64,000 bases of DNA from Calliopum simillimum (GCA_951812925.1 OX638369.1:62076228-62140227); one strand, 5' to 3'. Shown: positions 41,533 through 53,335, counted from the first letter of the stretch. The notes: a model not told the origin generated them from the letters alone. Made by a program: numbers and translations.

Positions 41533-42053
41533 CTCAATACTTTCATAGGCCCAGAACCCTTCTGCGGAGTAAACAACAGTTTTAAAAATAACTTAATTCG
41601 GGAATGGGAAAAAGAAATCTCCGATCACTGGAGAGCCAAAGAAGGTATGCGAGAGGCGAAGAGGCTGATCGATCCAAAACATATTAAGGCAGAAGCTGTT
41701 CTAAATCTCTGCAGAAAAGATATAAAAACGTACAGTGAGATAATGACAGATCACTGTAAACTTAATTATCACCTAAAAAAGATGGGTCTGGTAGACGATG
41801 ATTCCTGCAGACTCTGCTTAGAGGACTTGGAAACAGCAGAGCATGTGCTATGTGCATGCCCTGCTGCGTTAAGACGCAGAATTAAGTACCTAGGAGCTGA
41901 GATTTTAGATCCAGGTGAAATAGGTAAAATTAATCCCATGGCAGTAACAAGATTTATAGATAGTTTGGAACTGTTTTGGTAGGGAAAGAGGCTGTGCAAA
42001 AGATCTTTTAGGTCGCAGTACAATCTAGAGCCTTTTTAAATAATAATAAATAA
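41533..42053 (+). mobile_element. 3' end of an I/R1-type LINE
   Basis: 521 bp flanked by an 8-bp duplication TAGAAACT (41,525-41,532 and 42,054-42,061) and ending in a (TAA)n-like tail, as I-clade elements do. The open frame (41,564-41,982) gives EWEKEISDHWRAKEG, LTGHC-like MTDHCKLNYHLKKMGL and a zinc-binding CRLCLEDLETAEHVLCAC, the C-terminal domain after RNase H in I and R1 type elements. It is 5'-truncated, as is common for LINE insertions. Confidence 0.75.
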
Positions 42054-42175
42054 TAGAAACTGAAGAAGCTTTAATAAAACTGGATCAAGAAATTAATGAA
42101 AAGAACCAATCGTTTTGTGCAAGTACAAATAGTGTTGTATTGCTAATTCAAGTTTAACAAAATTGTATTAGTACT

Positions 42176-44227
42176 GGCAAATTAGGTAAAAACAGGTATT
42201 CATTTTTAATTTTGTTGAACATGCACTGATTTTGTTCCGACATGGCTCATTTTGTTCGTAATAAAATTTTGAACAAAACCAACACATTAGTTTTTTTCCG
42301 GCCTTTCCCTAAAATTTCTTTAGTCTTTGCTAGTCACGGGGTTCTCTAGATTGCTGAATCCAAATATGATGTACATACCCATTTTAAGCACCAAAAATGG
42401 GAAAAAATCGTTACAGGGGGTTTTAGCCTAGAAGTCTTGTTACATTGAATGAATTTATACGGTCGGTGTGGCATGTTGTTTTTTATACTATAAAAAGTAA
42501 AGTTTACCAAACATTTCTTTTTGTTTTTGATTTGTTTATTATTTAAGCAATAACTATTAAAAGTTAATACAACTCAAAATTAAAAATATTTGTAACATTC
42601 TGCAAACCATTTTTTCTAAACTAATTTGGGGTCGCTGAACACGAAAAACCCAATTATTTTTTTTTCCTTGCGGCCGTTTCCGAGTTATTCGTTAATTTAT
42701 ATTTTCGAGGTTATAGCTTCATATACATCAATATATTTCTATGATGCCAAATTTGATGAATTTTATTTTTCCACGTTTACAAAGAGTGATTAATGGCGCT
42801 TCTAACAGGTATACCAATGATTATGCTTCGAACCAAATTGACTGAGTTATAGCAGAAAAAAGTTTGAAATTTCACAAATTTTTGAAATTTTTCACATCAA
42901 CTTCAAATGAAACATTTGGTTTTTGGCATATAATTTTTTTTAATACTGGTTTTTTAGTAATTTTATTAAATGGCGCATATAATTACAAACATTTTAAGCT
43001 TATGTTGAGCAAAATCGAATGAAATTTCCAAAAGATATTAGGGTTTTAGTGCAATAGAGAAATTTCGATTTCTTTCAAAAATTAATATTTTTGATACAAT
43101 ACGCAATGTTCTTCTACAGAGAATGATTAGAAGTTACTTAAAACATCTTAAAAGTGTTCAATAATTGTAGGGTGTCCTATCTGGAGGCTGAAAAATTGGA
43201 TCTGTTGACTCAGGCCGAACATTTCGAATATTCTCACATCTTCCTTATTGCACTAAAACCTTAATATCTTTTGGAAATTTCATTCGATTTTGCTCAACAT
43301 AAGCTTAAAATGTTTGTAATTATATGCGCCATTTAATAAAATTACTAAAAAACCAGTATTAAAAAAAATTATATGCCAAAAACCAAATGTTTCAATTGAA
43401 GTTGATGTGAAAAATTTCAAAAATTTGTGAAATTTCAAACTTTTTTCTGCTATAACTCAGTCAATTTGGTTCGAAGCATAATCATTAGTATACCTGTTAG
43501 AAGCGCCATTAATCACTCTTTGTAAACGTTGAAAAATAAAATTGATCGAACTTGGCGTCATAGAAATATATTGATGTATATGAAGCTATAACCTCGAAAA
43601 TATAAATTAACGAATAACTCGGAAACGGCCGCAAGGAAAAAAAAATAATTGGGTTTTTCGTGTTCAGCGACCCCAAATTAGTTTAGAAAAAATGGTTTGC
43701 AGAATGTTACAAATATTTTTAATTTTGAGTTGTATTAACTTTTAATAGTTATTGCTTAAATAATAAACAAATCAAAAACAAAAAAAAAAAAATGTTTGGT
43801 AAACTTTACTTTTTATAGTATAAAAAACAACATGCCACACCGACCGTATAAATTCATTCAATGTAACAAGACTTCTAGGCTAAAACCCCCTATAACGATT
43901 TTTTCCCATTTTTGGTGCTTAAAATGGGTATGTACGCAGTTTTCCGGGCGCCATTTTGAGTTTTTTCATTTTCCAACATCATATTTGGATTCAGCAATCT
44001 AGAGAATCCCGTGACTAGCATAACTTTCCATTTTTAAGCATTTTAGAACAGTTTTATTGAATTTATCCGATTTTGAGGGTCCAAGGGGGACTAAAGAAAT
44101 TTTAGGGAAAGGCCGGAAAAAACTAATGTGTTGGTTTTGTTCAAAATTTTATTTCGAACAAAATGAGCCCTGTCGGATCAAAATCGGTGCATGTTCAACA
44201 AAATTAGAAATGAATACCTAATTTGCC
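42176..44227. mobile_element. 2-kb foldback (palindromic) element
   Basis: One long imperfect palindrome. Ends are GGCAAATTAGG and CCTAATTTGCC. The arms (42,176 to about 43,065, and about 43,245 to 44,227) are nearly identical inverted copies with a few indels; the right arm has extra blocks near 43,932-43,975 and 44,020-44,100. The loop of about 180 bp (43,065-43,245) is AT-rich. No coding capacity. It sits in an intron of the copy A partner gene. I found no clear target duplication. Confidence 0.85.
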
Positions 44228-44732
44228 TGCACTATATGAAAATTCTATCGGCAACGATTTTTCGGTTTTAATTTTTTTACTTTACAAATAAAATGCAAAG
44301 AAAACTTTCAAATAAATACAAAAATTTGTGACTTTTTTTTTGTAAATTCTCGACTATTATAACCGATTATGGTGTCTTGGTACGAATCTCAACTAGTTTT
44401 TTTTTATCTCGTCGGTATTCTAGGTTATCCTTGCCTCAAAGTACAGAAAGCGCTATTTTTAAGCGTACAGTTCTCTTCCAGGAATAAGTGTAATTAATTT
44501 TTTCCATTGGCATTATACAGCTATAATCTTCCTTGCTTATTTAACGTTACTTAGTAACTTTAACAAAAATGTAGAATCTTGTTTTGTCCATCAAAGATAT
44601 GTATCTTTACCTCATTGGCCAATAACTCGGAAAGTTGAAATGCAATATTGAGACTAAATGACGCCCTTAACAAAATGATTTGTTTTTTTATGATATAATT
44701 TCATATAAGCCTCGAAACAGCGATTTTGATAC

Positions 44733-44790
44733 CCTACACCAGGTGTATATTCACTTTGTCATACCGTTTGTAAAGCACGTGATAGAAAAA
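44733..44790 (-). repeat. Relic terminus of the mini-me-like repeat
   Basis: ATACCCTACACC followed by GTGTATATTCACTTTGTC is the reverse of the end of the 12.8-13.5 kb repeat (GACAAAGTGAATATACCC, GTGTAGGGTAT). Confidence 0.55.
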
Positions 44791-44889
44791 AGACGAGATT
44801 GGTAAAAGGGAAATCTCAATCACACATAGCCGGCTATAAAAGTCGACTGTAAGACTGTGTTAATTGTTTTTACCACATCGTATTCTTTT

Positions 44890-45180
44890 TGCAGATTAAT
44901 GGAATGAAGGCATTATTGCGCGGAAAACCAATTAAAAAAATCCTCTCAATTTTGAGCTCTACTATAATTATAGATTATAACATTGATGGGACACATGGAA
45001 AAAAAAGGCTCAAAGATTTTCAAAACTTCTATGCTGCTCTTAAAAGTAAACAAAAATTACATAAATAAGCATTTGGTATTAATTTCTGTTTTTCCTGTTT
45101 GTCGTTTTAAATATGTAGATGCTTTTTCTGTCACCCCAGAAAAAGATCAGGAGGATGAAATTATGTTGACCAAATTATAT
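44890..45180 (+). pseudogene. Copy A DUF4806-like partner gene, last exons
   Basis: INGMKALLRGKPIKKIL, IDYNIDGTHGKKRLKDF and FYAALK end at a donor-like GTAAAC near 45,047. After an intron ending ATATGTAG (45,119) comes DAFSVTPEKDQEDEIM. The order and spacing match exons 3 and 4 of the copy B partner gene. Confidence 0.6.
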
Positions 45181-46740
45181 TGACCAAAGTTCGACATTTA
45201 ATTTAGTTTTCATAGAACACAGTCAACCAAAACACACTTTAATTTACATAATAGTTTGATATATGGTGTCAAGTATTATACTAAAGTATAAATCTTAATT
45301 TAAATTCATTTTCACAAGATTTTTTATTTTAGCTAGAATTTAATTTTCATTGACGTTCTAAATTAGAATAATACTAGGTTTAAGTTATTTTTGATTGTTA
45401 AATATTATTAACATTTTAATGATTGTCTTTAAAACTTGAATTCCCAATAAAATGAATGTTTCAATAAAATTGAGTTAAATTGAAAATTTATACTATTTAT
45501 ACTAAGTTCTTGTAACGGAATTGCAATAGATTTTAAACGAGTTGAAGATATATGAGAAGTAGGGCAATTGATTATTTACCGATTGAAAATAGACCGGTTT
45601 TAAACCAGTTGAAAATATATGTAGAGTAGGACAACTGTCCTGCCCCTATAACATCGCCATGTTAAATAAACCAGTCTCTCGCAAGGAAAAAAGTCCGAAT
45701 TTCAACCGGTTGTAGTTGAAAAAAAAAAGTAGTTTTAAACCGCTTTTAAACCAGTAAAATTTTCTATAGGGTACTTTAATGTACATACGTACATACATAT
45801 GACTATAAGCTTGAATAACTTGAAAGAATTTTTATCTCAGCTGAATTTACTTACTTTTAATTTACCAGAAAAAGAATAAGTATTCGTATTTAATGATAAA
45901 CAAACAGCATGGGTCTATGTGTATTTATGTGGGTGTTATTTTAATTTATGATCCCCACATAAAAATCCCAAAATACAATGAGCCCGCCTTTTCATATGCA
46001 ATCACACACAATAGTCGTATTTTTGCGCTTTTCTGTGAGCCTTCAATGCATATAACAAAAGCATCTCCGCGTCATTGAACGGAAACGGTACCTGGCTTTC
46101 CTGTTTTTGTCATCATAGCGAAAATTCCTTTAAAAGGAGCGAAGATTATTTATGTCTTGATCTAGATGTTGGTATATGAGAAGTGTTTCCTTTTGTTAAA
46201 TTCTCGGCATCTTAAGCTCAGCAGCAGCAAAAACAACAATAATCATAACACAAACAATAACACTAATCTTTTATTTATGTCAACAAAGGTCACACGCATT
46301 CGTTTTTGGGCTTAGCAGTGCCACAAGAATCAAAATGGATTTTTAGTCTATAAAAAAACCTACTACAAAAGTCGTAAACCATATACATATGCAAGTTAAC
46401 ACATTTCATTATAAAACACCACCCACTACTGTCATTAATGTTACAATGTTTGTTTGCCACTTTAACATTTTGTACTTTTATTATTGAATTTAATTTTCGT
46501 TTTTATAAAAACTTTAGTCAATCTGTTTGAAATTTACAGTGTTGCCAAAATTTGGGGAATTCCTCAAAATCGGAGGAATTCAGAATCAGCTTGAGGAATT
46601 TTAGTTTAATTTTAAAACCAAAAAAAAGTATTTATATAGAACAATGCCAAAAATAGTTTTAATTTTAAACTATTTTGGAGTAAATAAAGAAAGAAAAATT
46701 AAAAAAAATATAATTTTAATTTTAAACTATAGTTGGAAAA
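45181..46740. other. No recognisable gene
   Basis: AT-rich. A short phrase with GAAAATATATG and GTAGGACAA recurs imperfectly around 45,540 and 45,610. Nothing codes convincingly; the frame at 45,893-46,078 has no motif. Confidence 0.45.
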
Positions 46741-46746
46741 AAAAAA

Positions 46747-46850
46747 GAATCATCCATACTGAGGTTCGAACCAAGACTACAACATCTTATGCTTATGTTG
46801 ATAAATTACGAAGTCTTTAGCTCATTTGGCTATCAACCCTGTGGGAAATT
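46747..46850 (-). repeat. tRNA-like SINE head or tRNA pseudogene
   Basis: On the minus strand, GATAGCCAAATGAGCTAAAGAC fits a pol III A box region and GGTTCGAACCTC fits a B box, about 55 bp apart, as in tRNA genes. The predicted arms are too degenerate for a working tRNA. A T-rich run follows downstream on the same strand. A SINE 5' region is the likeliest reading. Confidence 0.45.
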
Positions 46851-46970
46851 GGTCTAGTCCATCACTAAACAAAAACTATTTCCAAACAAGATAGCACTAG
46901 TCTGCAACTGACTCGTTTCCCATACAATGAACTAATGATTTTTACATGGGCTTGTCCTAGGAGCAAGTCA

Positions 46971-47400
46971 ATTGTACCGCTCTGCATTCGGTGAAAGTAG
47001 TCGCAAAACAGTCTTTACAAAGCAGCTTGTAGCAATTATCTCGTTACGCATTCGTTTGGAATAGTTTCATACCAACCATTTGAAATAAAATCGTATGAAT
47101 TGTACAGCCCTGCATTCGGTGTAACTAGTCACAAACTAGTCTTTACAAAGCAGCCTGTAGCAATAATACCGCTACGCATTCGTTTGGAATAGTTTCAAAC
47201 CAAACATTGGAAATAAAATCGTATGAATTGTACCGCTCTGCATTCGGTGTAACTAGTCGCAGAACAGTCTTTACAAAGCAGCCTATAGCAATTATCTCGA
47301 TACGCATTCGTTTGGAATAGTTTCATACCAAACATTGGAAATAAAATCGTATGAATTGTACCGCCCTGCATTCAGTGTAACAAGTTGTAAGCCAATCTTC
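46971..47400. repeat. Subterminal tandem repeat, 128-bp unit, about 3.3 copies
   Basis: ATTGTACCGC/CTGCATTCGGTGTAAC starts at 46,971, 47,099, 47,227 and 47,355, spacing exactly 128. Each unit carries GCATTCGTTTGGAATAGTTTC. It lies just inside the left end of copy B. Confidence 0.9.
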
Positions 47401-47977
47401 ATGAATGTACTAATTGTCATGATTGGGCTAGTTAAAAATCAAATTTCTATAACTAATAAACTATAAATCGTACGTAAACAATCATGACAACTTTTCTCAA
47501 GATATTTGCGAAATACTGCTTTTCGCAACCCTTGAGCCTGAATAACTTTATGCGCCAGTGACTTCGATGCCGGCTTTTGACATTTGTTCTGAAACATCAA
47601 AATGAAGCGATTCCAATTAAAAAATTTATGGCTCCAAGTTTTTTTGATCATTGCAGTCTAATTTTAGCGGACTATTAAACTTAGTTCAGCAACAATTTTG
47701 TACAAATTTTATATTTTTAGAAACTTAAAGTACGTTTTTCGTCTATCGCGCTTTCTGCATCAAACGATTCAGTTGAAAAAGTACAATTTAAATGAGTAAC
47801 GGCAAGTTTTGGAAAATTAGGACTTCATTGGTTTCGATTTTTTTATAACTTTTAATAAAAAACAATATTAGGATTAAAGTTCAGAGTTACATAACAATTC
47901 ATAGTTTAGAACAATAAAAAAAGTTAAGTTATTTTCATATCAAATTTTTATCATATGATTAGAAAGATAATATATTT

Positions 47978-48923
47978 TTATGGTGTATCCTTATTTTTTG
48001 TACAAATTTGTCGAAAATGACGCTTTTTGACTATTTGAAATGCTTTTCTAATTGCGTTTTCTTTTTCCGCATCTGGTATAGCATCTGAAATATTTAAATT
48101 TATTTACTTTTTGAAAAACAATGATCTCAAGCGTCATAAGACTTACCCATGATTGCACTGTAAAGATTTTTAAAATCTTTAAGCCGTTTTTTTCCATGGG
48201 TGCCATCCACGTTATACATGATGACAACATCTCTATGAAGAATGTTTTCTAAATTCCTTGCAATTTTACCACCAAGTTTGTTTCTAATTGCTTTCACCTA
48301 TTAATGAAAATATGAAAAATTTACCTTAAAAAAATTTGATTTCTTTCTTACATAAATCTGTCGATTAAAGCATATAATTTGGTCTGCGTCCTGTAGTTCT
48401 TTTTCATTGCACAACGGGAAGTTTGCTCCTATGGCTCCTGCTTCATTTTCCTCGGAAACCAGTTATTTTATTTTGATCTTCCATTTTAGCTTCAAACAAA
48501 AGAAACTAATTAGTGACAATAAAAAGTCACAAAAAAAGGAAAAAACTGTTGACCAGCCCTTAATTTGAATGAATGATAATTTGGAAAGTAAGGACCCAAT
48601 TGAAGAAGTTCATGCCATTTAAAACAATATGCAATCTGAGTCAGAAAAATGTGGTGCACCCACGAAATTTCAATTATAGGTCGGCCAAAGAAACTGCACT
48701 GCAAAAATGAATTGTACTGTTTCTTGGAAATGTACCATACAACACATTTCTGGTCAATAATTCTTTAATGATATACGATTTTCGAAATACATTCTCGAGA
48801 ACATACGTATACAATATATAACTTACTTGTAAGCTCCTTGATACCTTTTCTCAATTTTTTGCAGCCCTTACAGGAGTCTTCTTCGTTAAGGCGCATGATT
48901 TTTCTTGGTGGCGACGACGACAT
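47978..48923 (-). CDS. DUF4806-like partner protein, four exons (copy B)
   Basis: Exon 1 48,923-48,827: MSSSPPRKIMRLNEEDSCKG, then CKKLRKGIKEL, to donor GTAAGT. Exon 2 about 48,480-48,352: NFPLCNEKELQDADQIICF, donor GTAAGA; its 5' edge is unclear and may be damaged. Exon 3 48,297-48,147: acceptor AATAG, VKAIRNKLGGKIARNL, MYNVDGTHGKKRLKDF, donor GTAAGT. Exon 4 48,084-47,978: acceptor TTTCAG, DAIPDAEKENAIRKAFQIV, KKRHFRQICTK, TAA. The joint gives ...IMDAIP..., and the GKKRLKDF...AIMDAI pattern is that of DUF4806, a domain common in insect multi-copy proteins. A TATA-like ATATAAAAG precedes exon 1. The function is unknown; the fixed pairing with the transposase gene suggests a DNA-binding or accessory role. 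Confidence 0.6.
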
Positions 48924-49020
48924 AGTAACATTGAGTTCTCTTTTATATGTTATTTAAGTAATTTTAAGTTGCCTTAATGTAAGTAATAAGAAAATGTGTA
49001 AGTGGTGCTAAGGATTGGTT

Positions 49021-50900
49021 TTAGATTCGTCCGTGCAGCATTGGAATTAAAAGTAGTTTATCATTGTATGGAAAACTAAATAATTTACAGTCAAGGAAGC
49101 ATAATTTAAAACTTTCTAAAAGTGGCAATGGAATAGAATCTACCAGAGATATCCCGAGATCAAGGGAATAAATGGGTTCATTGAAAAAGGGCTGAATGTT
49201 TCTTAATCGACGTCTGATGATGCATATACCAAATTCATCTTCCCGAAAAGAATCAATTTTTATTGGGATGTATGGTTCAATCAAACAGTAATTATCAGGA
49301 CTTGCCGTACCTAAAACATAATTTTTTACACTGAGAGTTGATTTATTTTTGTTAATACGTTTTATTTCTATAGGCTCCAATCTTCGTATGAAGTTTATGT
49401 TCATGACTGCATCTGAAATTTGTTCTAAAATTTTTGATGGCTTTTTAACATATTTTTTAAATATTTGTAGAAAATTTTCAAAAGGATACGCGGAAAAGTT
49501 TATAAGGGGTCCGAAATTTTGAACACATTCCGCCAAATGCAAAAGCCCATGAATGTTGTAAGACACACTGTTACGTCCAAAAATTGTAGGAAAATTAAAT
49601 ACAAATAGCTCAATCATTTTATTGGCGATATCAATATTTTTCAAATAGTTCTTAGGACAACTTAGCAATCTAACGGAGCAATGGAGTAGTAAAAATTCAT
49701 AATACAAGTCATCTTCAATGTTATCTCTTAAAACTAAGGGGCCAATGTAAAATAAAAAGCAACGAAACTCAGTTGCTTTCCAATACGCAATTTCTTCCAA
49801 CCCTCTCGGCTTGCGTTGAAATTCTTGGGGTACAAGATTGCTCAATGATTTCAATTGCTTCGATATATTGTCTTTGCTGTCCTGGTCAATATTGTTAACT
49901 AATTTATTTTTCCAAATTCTCTTTAAAAATTTTCGCATTACGCCTAAATCTACTAAATGCATAGGATCTAAGGGAACCTGAGTCACCATATTTAAACCTA
50001 GCTTTTCAAAAGGCGACTTTTCTTTATAAAATTTCTTTTTATGGTGTAATAAATATTTTCTTTCATTGAAATCTGTGTCAGAAAGAAGGGACTTGTTTAT
50101 TTTTTTAGCTACTTGTGTGAATTTTATACATCCATGTGACGATGTATGCGATACTGTGCCACATGTAAAAGCCCTAGCTGGTGCATCACAAATAAGAGCC
50201 CTAACTTTGAAAGGAATATTGATTTCGTCTATTTTTACACCGTTATCTAAAAGGTGTTTTATTTCTTAAACGATATCAGCCAAATAATCTGCACTGTTCT
50301 CAGGTTTTTTTTTCCTAAGTATACACCAATAGGTATAACTGATATATTAGGCATGTTAACTATTTTAATTAATATTGGCCAAAGCTGCACACTTGAGCTT
50401 TTATATAATGGTATTCCGTCGATATTAATGTCAATAACTATTTCGTTACTGGTCGAAATAACATTTTTTATTTTTAAAAACTGCTTAGCTAATCCAAAAT
50501 AGCAGAATGTGCCAGGAGAAACTGGTTTAATAGCAAATTTTTCTTTTTCTGGTAGAAGGGAGCTAAGGGACAGAGGAACGTCATGTTTTTCGTCTTTTAA
50601 TATTCTCAATAGCTCTTCAAAAAATTGTCGGGATGGCCTATACTTTAAGTACAAATCTCTCAGTTTTTCTTTTAGAGTTAATTTTAAGTTATCGGTATTT
50701 ATATTTAAAATTATGTCGTCGTTATTTTCCTCATGACGAGCATGCGACGTGTTTGCTCTCATATTTTCATTTTCACTGTCGCCACTGTTTTCACTTAAAT
50801 TTTCTTCAACTTCTTTCGTGTAAAGTTTTGTAAGAAGTTCTTCTTTTTTCCTTTTAATAATCCTTCGAAGGTTCCTTGAACTTAAGCCTCTTTTCGACAT
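49021..50900 (-). pseudogene. Transposase-like gene of copy B (two lesions)
   Basis: About 620 codons from MSKRGLSSRNLRRIIKRK. The N-terminus is basic and helical. Then come FFEELLRILKDEKHDVPLS, FCYFGLAKQFLK, EIVIDINIDGIPL, VQLWPILIKIV and PIGVYLGKK. At 50,306-50,314 the A-run (nine A on the sense strand) appears one base short, and an in-frame TAA follows near 50,267. Reading on: RALICDAPARAF, HTSSHGCIKF, ERKYLLHHKK, VPLDPMHLVDLGVMRKFL, EFQRKPRGL, WKATEFRCFLFYIGP, YNIHGLLHL, FSAYPFENFLQ. The DPMHLVDLG and WKATEFR phrases resemble tnp2-like (CACTA/EnSpm-related) transposases of animals; the superfamily is not certain. Without the two lesions the gene would be open. Confidence 0.7.
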
Positions 50901-51336
50901 TTTTTTTTTTGTTCTTTTAAACTAAAATGCACCTTCACTTTCAATTCACTTTCACAGCTTGCACAAAGTTAACTTTATAACTGAAAATCAAAACATATTT
51001 AGAAATTTGACAAATCAATAATTTCAAAAGTAACTAAGTTTTCAAAATTTTTTTTTTTTTTTTTTTCAAATAGAAAAATTCTAAATTTTACGGCAACTTT
51101 CCTTTTACACATTCGCTTGGAGTATATTAAAGTGACTTCTGCTACATTCGCTTGGAGTAGTTGCGAGTGTATTGTCTGTTTTAGTTTATAATGAGTTTAG
51201 TGGGAGAACGCACGAACTAGTCTTTACCTGCATTCGCTTGGAGTAGTTTCGGATGAGTTCGTGAAAGGCTAGGGATAGTGGAAAACTAGTTTTGAGTTAG
51301 AACGTTTTGCGAACTAACTCGCTTCTTCCGACAGGG

Positions 51337-52262
51337 AAGCTAATTGACGTAGTTGTGTGAAATTTGTATTTAAACAATTGAAAAAATTTTTTTTTTTTAT
51401 TTTGTTCTCGTTCTTTTTGTTATGCTCTTTTGATAAATAAAGTTTTTCAAATTTTGAAACTAAAAAGTCTCTCCAAGCTAAATTAAAACTTTGATGGCAT
51501 TAGTTTCAAACGAAAAGTATTAAAATTGGCGCAGATATTATTTTAATACTTTTCTAGGACTTATTTTAAAACTAAAAATTACTATTTTTTGAATTTAAAG
51601 TTATTTTAGGATTGTTTTTAAGCCAATTTGGTATTAAAAAATTTAAAAAACTGAATGGTTTAAAAGCAATTATTTTTTGTGATAATATTAAAACCTACCG
51701 GAATAAATTTTTTTAAATAAATTTTGAATTTAACACCAAAACAGTTTAAAATCAATACCGAATGGAATCAAAAGTAAATTATCACTTTTTACTGTGCATT
51801 TATTACTGACTTTTTTTTGTACCATAATAAATGTGGGTTAGGAAAGATTTAAGGATTTTTGGCAATATTTTTCAGTAGAAATCCACGTTATTTTTTTATC
51901 TGTTTTGACGCGGTGGCTTTCTATTAAAACTTATGTTAATGAGAACCATATGATACTCTGAAATCAAACTTGCCCTTTTGAGGGTCCGGCAAAATCCACT
52001 GAGTATCTGTTACATACAATGATTTGTCTATAGACTAAGATTGATTTTTAAATACATTGGAAATACATTCAAAACTTTAAATTTGCTTAAGAAGCTGTTT
52101 GAATTTATAAACATTAAGCTGAAATACCTGAATGAAGGGAGCACGCATTTTTAGATCACAAAATTCCTTCCAGAGTGCTGTTGAAATAAGATTTTTAAGG
52201 AAAACACATTGTGGAATCATCAAGATGTCCTAATTTAAAGACAGTTGCGTGATTATTACTCA
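51337..52262. other. No recognisable gene
   Basis: AT-rich flank of copy B; no conserved frames or repeats identified. Confidence 0.45.
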
Positions 52263-52684
52263 TACTAGGCGTTTTCTTTTTTCGTTCGGAGTAGAGTCTG
52301 AGTTGTCAAAAAATAATTTGTGTTTCTTTTTTTATTCAGAGTGAAATCAGAGCGCGTTCTATGAGCTCAGAATGAAACAACGGAGCGTTCATAGTAAAAG
52401 ACGGAGCACATCAAAAAAAGACATTTGAAAGCAGAAAAATAAACAAAATAAAATAAAAACAAACTTGATTTTAGATTGTGCTGGTTATTTTGAAGTAAAA
52501 TAAAATAAATATAATAATTTATTTGAATTTTTTGGCAGTTTGACCGGCTTTAAATGGAAAAATGTTCAAGTGTGTTTCATTAATAAATAAGGGCTTTCTG
52601 AGCGTACTCTGTTCAGGTTATATTCGACGTGCTCACACTCTGTTTAGAGCTCTACTCTGAACAAAAAAAGAAAAACGCTTACTA
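52263..52684. mobile_element. MITE, GCGTTTTTC family
   Basis: 412 bp with terminal inverted repeats of about 30 bp: GGCGTTTTCTTTTTTCGTTC at the left, and at the right the reverse of AGCGTTTTTC...GTTCAGAGTAGAG. Flanked by a 5-bp duplication TACTA (52,263-52,267 and 52,680-52,684). An end fragment identical over about 30 bp occurs at 57,002-57,033. No ORF. Confidence 0.78.
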
Positions 52685-52699
52685 TATTTTTATTAATAA

Positions 52700-53315
52700 T
52701 ACTAGCTAGCCTGGTTGCGACTTCGTTCGCCCATTCCCGATGCCTTTACGTACGAAGTCCCATCCATCTCCATCGAATCTCTCTTCCAATCACTAAGGTT
52801 TTTAAAGATCCATGTTTTGTAATCATAGCTCCCATAGGTACAGAGATATAGCATTTTATATATTTTTTGTATGAAGGGTGCAACTCTCCCTTCTCACCCC
52901 CCCGCCCAAGGTTTTCAAAGTGAATGGTAGATAGAATATTCATGTATGTACCAAGTTTTATAAAGATATCTGCGATATGTGAAGCATTTTGTGTATTTTT
53001 TGAAAAGTGGATGCAATTCTCCTACATCCAATATCCCCCAAGTTTTGCATGGTGAATGGTAGATATGTACATTATTCATAAGTTCATCAACTTTCATAAT
53101 CATAGCTTGTATAACTGTAGAGATATAGCATTTTTTGCATTTTTTTCGTATGGGGGGTGCAACCTCCGTTCCCCTCAGTGGCATCCCACCCCCTTAAGAA
53201 CCTTCTACAGACTATAACAAACAATTTAAAAAAAAAATTATGTAAATCGGCCTTGTAGTTTCCGCGTTCATAAGCTACATACGGACACCATGTCATTTTT
53301 ATATATATAGATTCA
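52700..53315 (-). repeat. Interspersed repeat with three ~140-bp internal units
   Basis: Begins ACTAGCTAGCCTGGTTGCGA and ends ATATATATAGATTCATG. Inside, a unit with AGAGATATAGCATTTT and a pyrimidine-rich GGGTGCAACCTCC phrase recurs near 52,845, 52,980 and 53,120. This style of repeat (terminus ...GCTAGT, A/T-rich end TATATAGAT) is common in insect genomes and may derive from a Helitron or a LINE tail; I cannot decide. The three minus-strand open frames here are repeat by-products. Confidence 0.5.
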
Positions 53316-53335
53316 TGAAATGAAAATATTTCATG

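Larger units (their letters stand above)
29703..45180 (+). mobile_element. DNA transposon copy A (two genes), shattered by three later insertions
   Basis: Five segments read as one plus-strand element homologous to copy B: 29,703-30,375, 40,087-41,212, 41,250-41,532, the short stretches around the LINE fragment (42,054-42,170), and 44,890-45,180. They carry a transposase-like gene followed by a small DUF4806-like gene. Between them lie an LTR-retrotransposon array (30,376-40,086), a LINE 3' end (41,533-42,053) and a foldback palindrome (42,176-44,227). The coding parts are full of stops. I did not find the terminal repeats of this copy, so outer limits are approximate. Confidence 0.7.
46837..51336 (-). 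mobile_element. DNA transposon copy B with two genes
   Basis: Candidate terminal inverted repeats are CCCTGTGGGAA at 46,837 and the reverse of CCCTGTCGGAA at 51,336. Between them on the minus strand are a transposase-like gene (50,900-49,021) and a four-exon DUF4806-like gene (48,923-47,978), in the same order as in copy A. A motif CATTCG[CT]TTGGA[AG]TA occurs three times near each end (47,049, 47,177, 47,305; 51,110, 51,145, 51,231). The gene pair is solid; the exact ends are tentative because no target duplication is seen and the left end abuts the tRNA-like repeat. Confidence 0.6.
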
